Made by a program: the position numbers and the translations under genes
The notes under the pieces: generated by a model
Seen by the model: only the letters and a program-made list of their open reading frames with translations
The model's database searches: none
What the model was told of the DNA's origin: nothing
Shown here: positions 6,806-8,122 of the stretch, piece by piece
How the letters are laid out: each line of letters begins with the position of its first letter
How positions within the stretch are numbered: position 1 is the stretch's first letter
Source: Rhizobium sp. LCM 4573
GTDB taxonomy: Bacteria > Pseudomonadota > Alphaproteobacteria > Rhizobiales > Rhizobiaceae
DNA length: 8,122 nt
Reading direction: 5' to 3'
NCBI RefSeq assembly: GCF_001854865.1
Contig: NZ_MDDW01000003.1
Span: forward strand, 134,060 to 142,181

Positions 6806-7831
6806 ATGACGATGACACTCAGCCGCCGCGCCCTCTTGAAGGGTATGGCCGCCGCGCCGGCCGCCGCAGGCATGGCGTTTTCCATTCCGCGTTTCGCTCA
6901 TGCGGCCGAAATCCAGCTCCGTTACGGCAACAACCTGCCGGTCAGCCATCCGCTGAACATCCGCGCCAAGGAGGCGGCAGACCGGATCGCCAAGGAAACC
7001 GACGGCCGGGTTGAGATGATGATCTTTCCGGCCAACCAGCTCGGCGGGGATACGGACATGCTGTCCCAGGTGCGCAGCGGCGCCCTGACCTTCTTCACGC
7101 CCTCGTCCCTGGTCATCGCGACGCTCGTACCCACCGCGGCTCTCAATGCGGTCGGCTTCGCCTTCAAGGATTACGATCAGGTCTGGAAGGCCATGGACGG
7201 CCCGGTCGGCGCTCTCGTCCGCAGCAAGATCGCGGATGCCCGCCTTTATGCGCTGGAGACCATGTGGGACAACGGCTTCCGCCAGACGACCACGAGCGGC
7301 GATCCCATTGCAAATGCCGACTCCATGGCGGGATTGAAGATCCGCGTGCCGGTGAGCCCGCTTAGCATCGATATGTTCTCGGCCCTCGGCGCGTCACCGA
7401 CCAGCCTGCAGTTCAGCGAGGTTTATTCGGCGCTGCAAACCAAGGTGGTGGACGCGCAGGAAAACCCTTTGCCGATCATCCAGGTCTCCAAGATCTACGA
7501 GGTCCAGAAGAATTGCGCGCTGACGAACCACATATGGGACGGATACTGGTTCATCGCCAACGGCCGGCAATGGTCGGGCCTTCCGGATGACGTCAAGCAA
7601 ATCGTCGCCCGCGCCATCAACGAAGCCGGTCTCAAGCAGCGCGAGGACATCCGGACGCTGAATTCGAGCGTCCAGTCGGACCTCGAAAAGACCGGACTGG
7701 CCTTCAATGCCGTGGAAACCGACAGCTTCCGCGCCAAACTCAAGGAAAACGGCTTCTACGCGAAGTGGAGCAAGGAATTCGGCGATGAGGCCTGGGACGC
7801 GCTGGAAAGCGTCGTCGGCACTCTGGCCTGA
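6806..7831 (+). CDS. TRAP transporter substrate-binding protein, DctP type
   Basis: Periplasmic solute receptor, 341 residues, that delivers substrate to the fused TRAP permease encoded on the other strand. The N-terminus has SRRALLKG (6-13), a good twin-arginine motif, then an Ala-rich hydrophobic core and AHA|AE (31-35) as likely cleavage site after residue 33. The mature part is standard DctP family: GNNLPVSHPL (41-50), PANQLGGDTDM (75-85), WDNGFRQ (154-160), GLKIRVP (176-182), LGASPTSLQFSEVYSAL (194-210) and DAQENP (216-221, usually DGQENP). R180 in KIRVP is the residue that in this family normally forms a salt bridge with a substrate carboxylate, so an organic acid or sugar acid is the likely ligand; its identity is not visible. 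The gene is divergent from the LacI-type gene and followed by a hairpin and the VOC gene. Confidence 0.95.
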   Translation: MTMTLSRRALLKGMAAAPAAAGMAFSIPRFAHAAEIQLRYGNNLPVSHPLNIRAKEAADRIAKETDGRVEMMIFPANQLGGDTDMLSQVRSGALTFFTPSSLVIATLVPTAALNAVGFAFKDYDQVWKAMDGPVGALVRSKIADARLYALETMWDNGFRQTTTSGDPIANADSMAGLKIRVPVSPLSIDMFSALGASPTSLQFSEVYSALQTKVVDAQENPLPIIQVSKIYEVQKNCALTNHIWDGYWFIANGRQWSGLPDDVKQIVARAINEAGLKQREDIRTLNSSVQSDLEKTGLAFNAVETDSFRAKLKENGFYAKWSKEFGDEAWDALESVVGTLA

Positions 7832-7841
7832 TCTTACGAAA

Positions 7842-7864
7842 GCGGCGGCGACGTTCGCCGCCGC
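7842..7864 (+). terminator. GC-rich hairpin after the TRAP binding-protein gene
   Basis: GCGGCGGCG (7842-7850) and CGCCGCCGC (7856-7864) form a perfect 9-base stem around ACGTT, starting 10 bases after the stop codon. The plus strand has no T-run after it (ATCAAAAT follows), so termination may be partial. Such a structure between a binding-protein gene and its downstream gene can instead protect the upstream mRNA and lower expression of the next gene. Confidence 0.5.
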
Positions 7865-7878
7865 ATCAAAATACATCA
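7863..7878 (+). repeat. Second tandem NCATCA pair, before the VOC gene
   Basis: GCATCA (7863-7868) and ACATCA (7873-7878) repeat the 10-base period seen at 6714-6729, and the block is nearly identical to that site. A further ACATCAAAT (7896-7904), also present at 6714-6722, overlaps the proposed VOC start codon. The first hexamer overlaps the end of the hairpin. Confidence 0.45.
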
Positions 7879-7902
7879 AGCATGAAGACACAAAGACATC
7901 AA

Positions 7903-8122
7903 ATGAGTCGTTTTTTCGGAAAGATCCGCCAGGCGGGATATGTCGTCGACGACATCGAGGCGGCAATGGACTACTGGACCCGCGTTCTGGGCGTCGGCCC
8001 CTTCTTCTACAATGAGCGGGTTCCGATCGTGAACTATCGCTATCGCGGGGAAAGCCATGCTCCGCATAACTCCGTGGCGCTCGCCAATTCCGGCGAATTG
8101 CAGATCGAGCTGATCCAGACCC
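7903..8122 (+). CDS. VOC (glyoxalase/bleomycin-resistance fold) family protein, 3' partial
   Basis: The first 73 codons of a gene cut by the window edge. The sequence begins MSRFFGKIRQAGYVVDDIEA, then AMDYWTRVLGVGPFF (21-35) and ends in ELQIELIQT (65-73). This is the first beta-alpha-beta-beta-beta module of a vicinal-oxygen-chelate protein, a superfamily that includes glyoxalase I, methylmalonyl-CoA epimerase and ring-cleaving dioxygenases. At the first metal position, usually His, it has Q10 (IRQAGYVV); E69 fits the second. The rest of the site lies outside the window, so the reaction cannot be named. The start is uncertain: an in-frame ATG at 7882 would add MKTQRHQ, and neither start has a good ribosome site. 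The homologous domain begins just after 7903, which is why I prefer it. Position after the binding-protein gene suggests a role in metabolising the imported compound, which is inference. Confidence 0.85.
   Translation, partial: MSRFFGKIRQAGYVVDDIEAAMDYWTRVLGVGPFFYNERVPIVNYRYRGESHAPHNSVALANSGELQIELIQT

Noticed and set aside
6792..6809. A five-codon open frame (MGRKK) ending in an ATGA overlap with the TRAP receptor start, like a leader peptide
   Set aside because: It is formed by the ATG just before the strong ribosome site of the receptor gene; it is too short and has no regulatory codon pattern, so chance is the simpler explanation.
6757..7014. An 85-codon open frame across the start of the TRAP receptor gene
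   Set aside because: It is out of frame with the receptor and its translation is low-complexity Arg/Gly/Pro-rich; a shadow frame.

Overview
The window is high-GC, densely coded, and arranged as overlapping catabolic transport operons. The protein sequences look alphaproteobacterial, most likely Rhizobiaceae (Rhizobium, Agrobacterium or Sinorhizobium type). That placement comes from recalled family resemblance and gene style, not from a search. Two sugar or organic-acid uptake modules meet tail to tail near position 3710.

Left module (1-3711, + strand): the 3' two thirds of a tandem-domain sugar ABC ATPase, two CUT2-type permeases and a GntR/FadR-type regulator. All are joined by 1-4 base start/stop overlaps, so this is one operon whose promoter and probable binding-protein gene lie outside the left edge. 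The three transport proteins closely resemble E. coli YtfR, YtfT and YjfF, the galactofuranose importer. The regulator resembles the DgoR (galactonate) branch of FCD-domain GntR proteins. A furanose or galactose-type uptake system with a sugar-acid-sensing regulator is therefore the best reading, although the substrate is inferred.

Right module (3706-8122): a TRAP transporter locus built around a LacI-family regulator. The regulator gene and a fused small-plus-large TRAP permease (DctQM) run on the minus strand. The TRAP binding protein (DctP type, with a twin-arginine-like signal) and a VOC/glyoxalase-fold protein, cut by the right edge, run on the plus strand. The AT-rich 98-base gap between the lacI-type gene and the dctP-type gene is the obvious control region. 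It holds two copies of CATATGATC and a tandem ACATCA pair. A near copy of the tandem pair (14 of 16 bases) sits just before the VOC gene, suggesting that the VOC gene belongs to the same regulon. The substrate cannot be read from the sequence; a carboxylated compound is expected from the conserved binding-protein arginine.

No RNA genes, insertion sequences, CRISPR arrays or phage genes are visible. I see no clearly novel system. The most interesting signal is the repeated non-coding motif of the right module and its link to the VOC gene.
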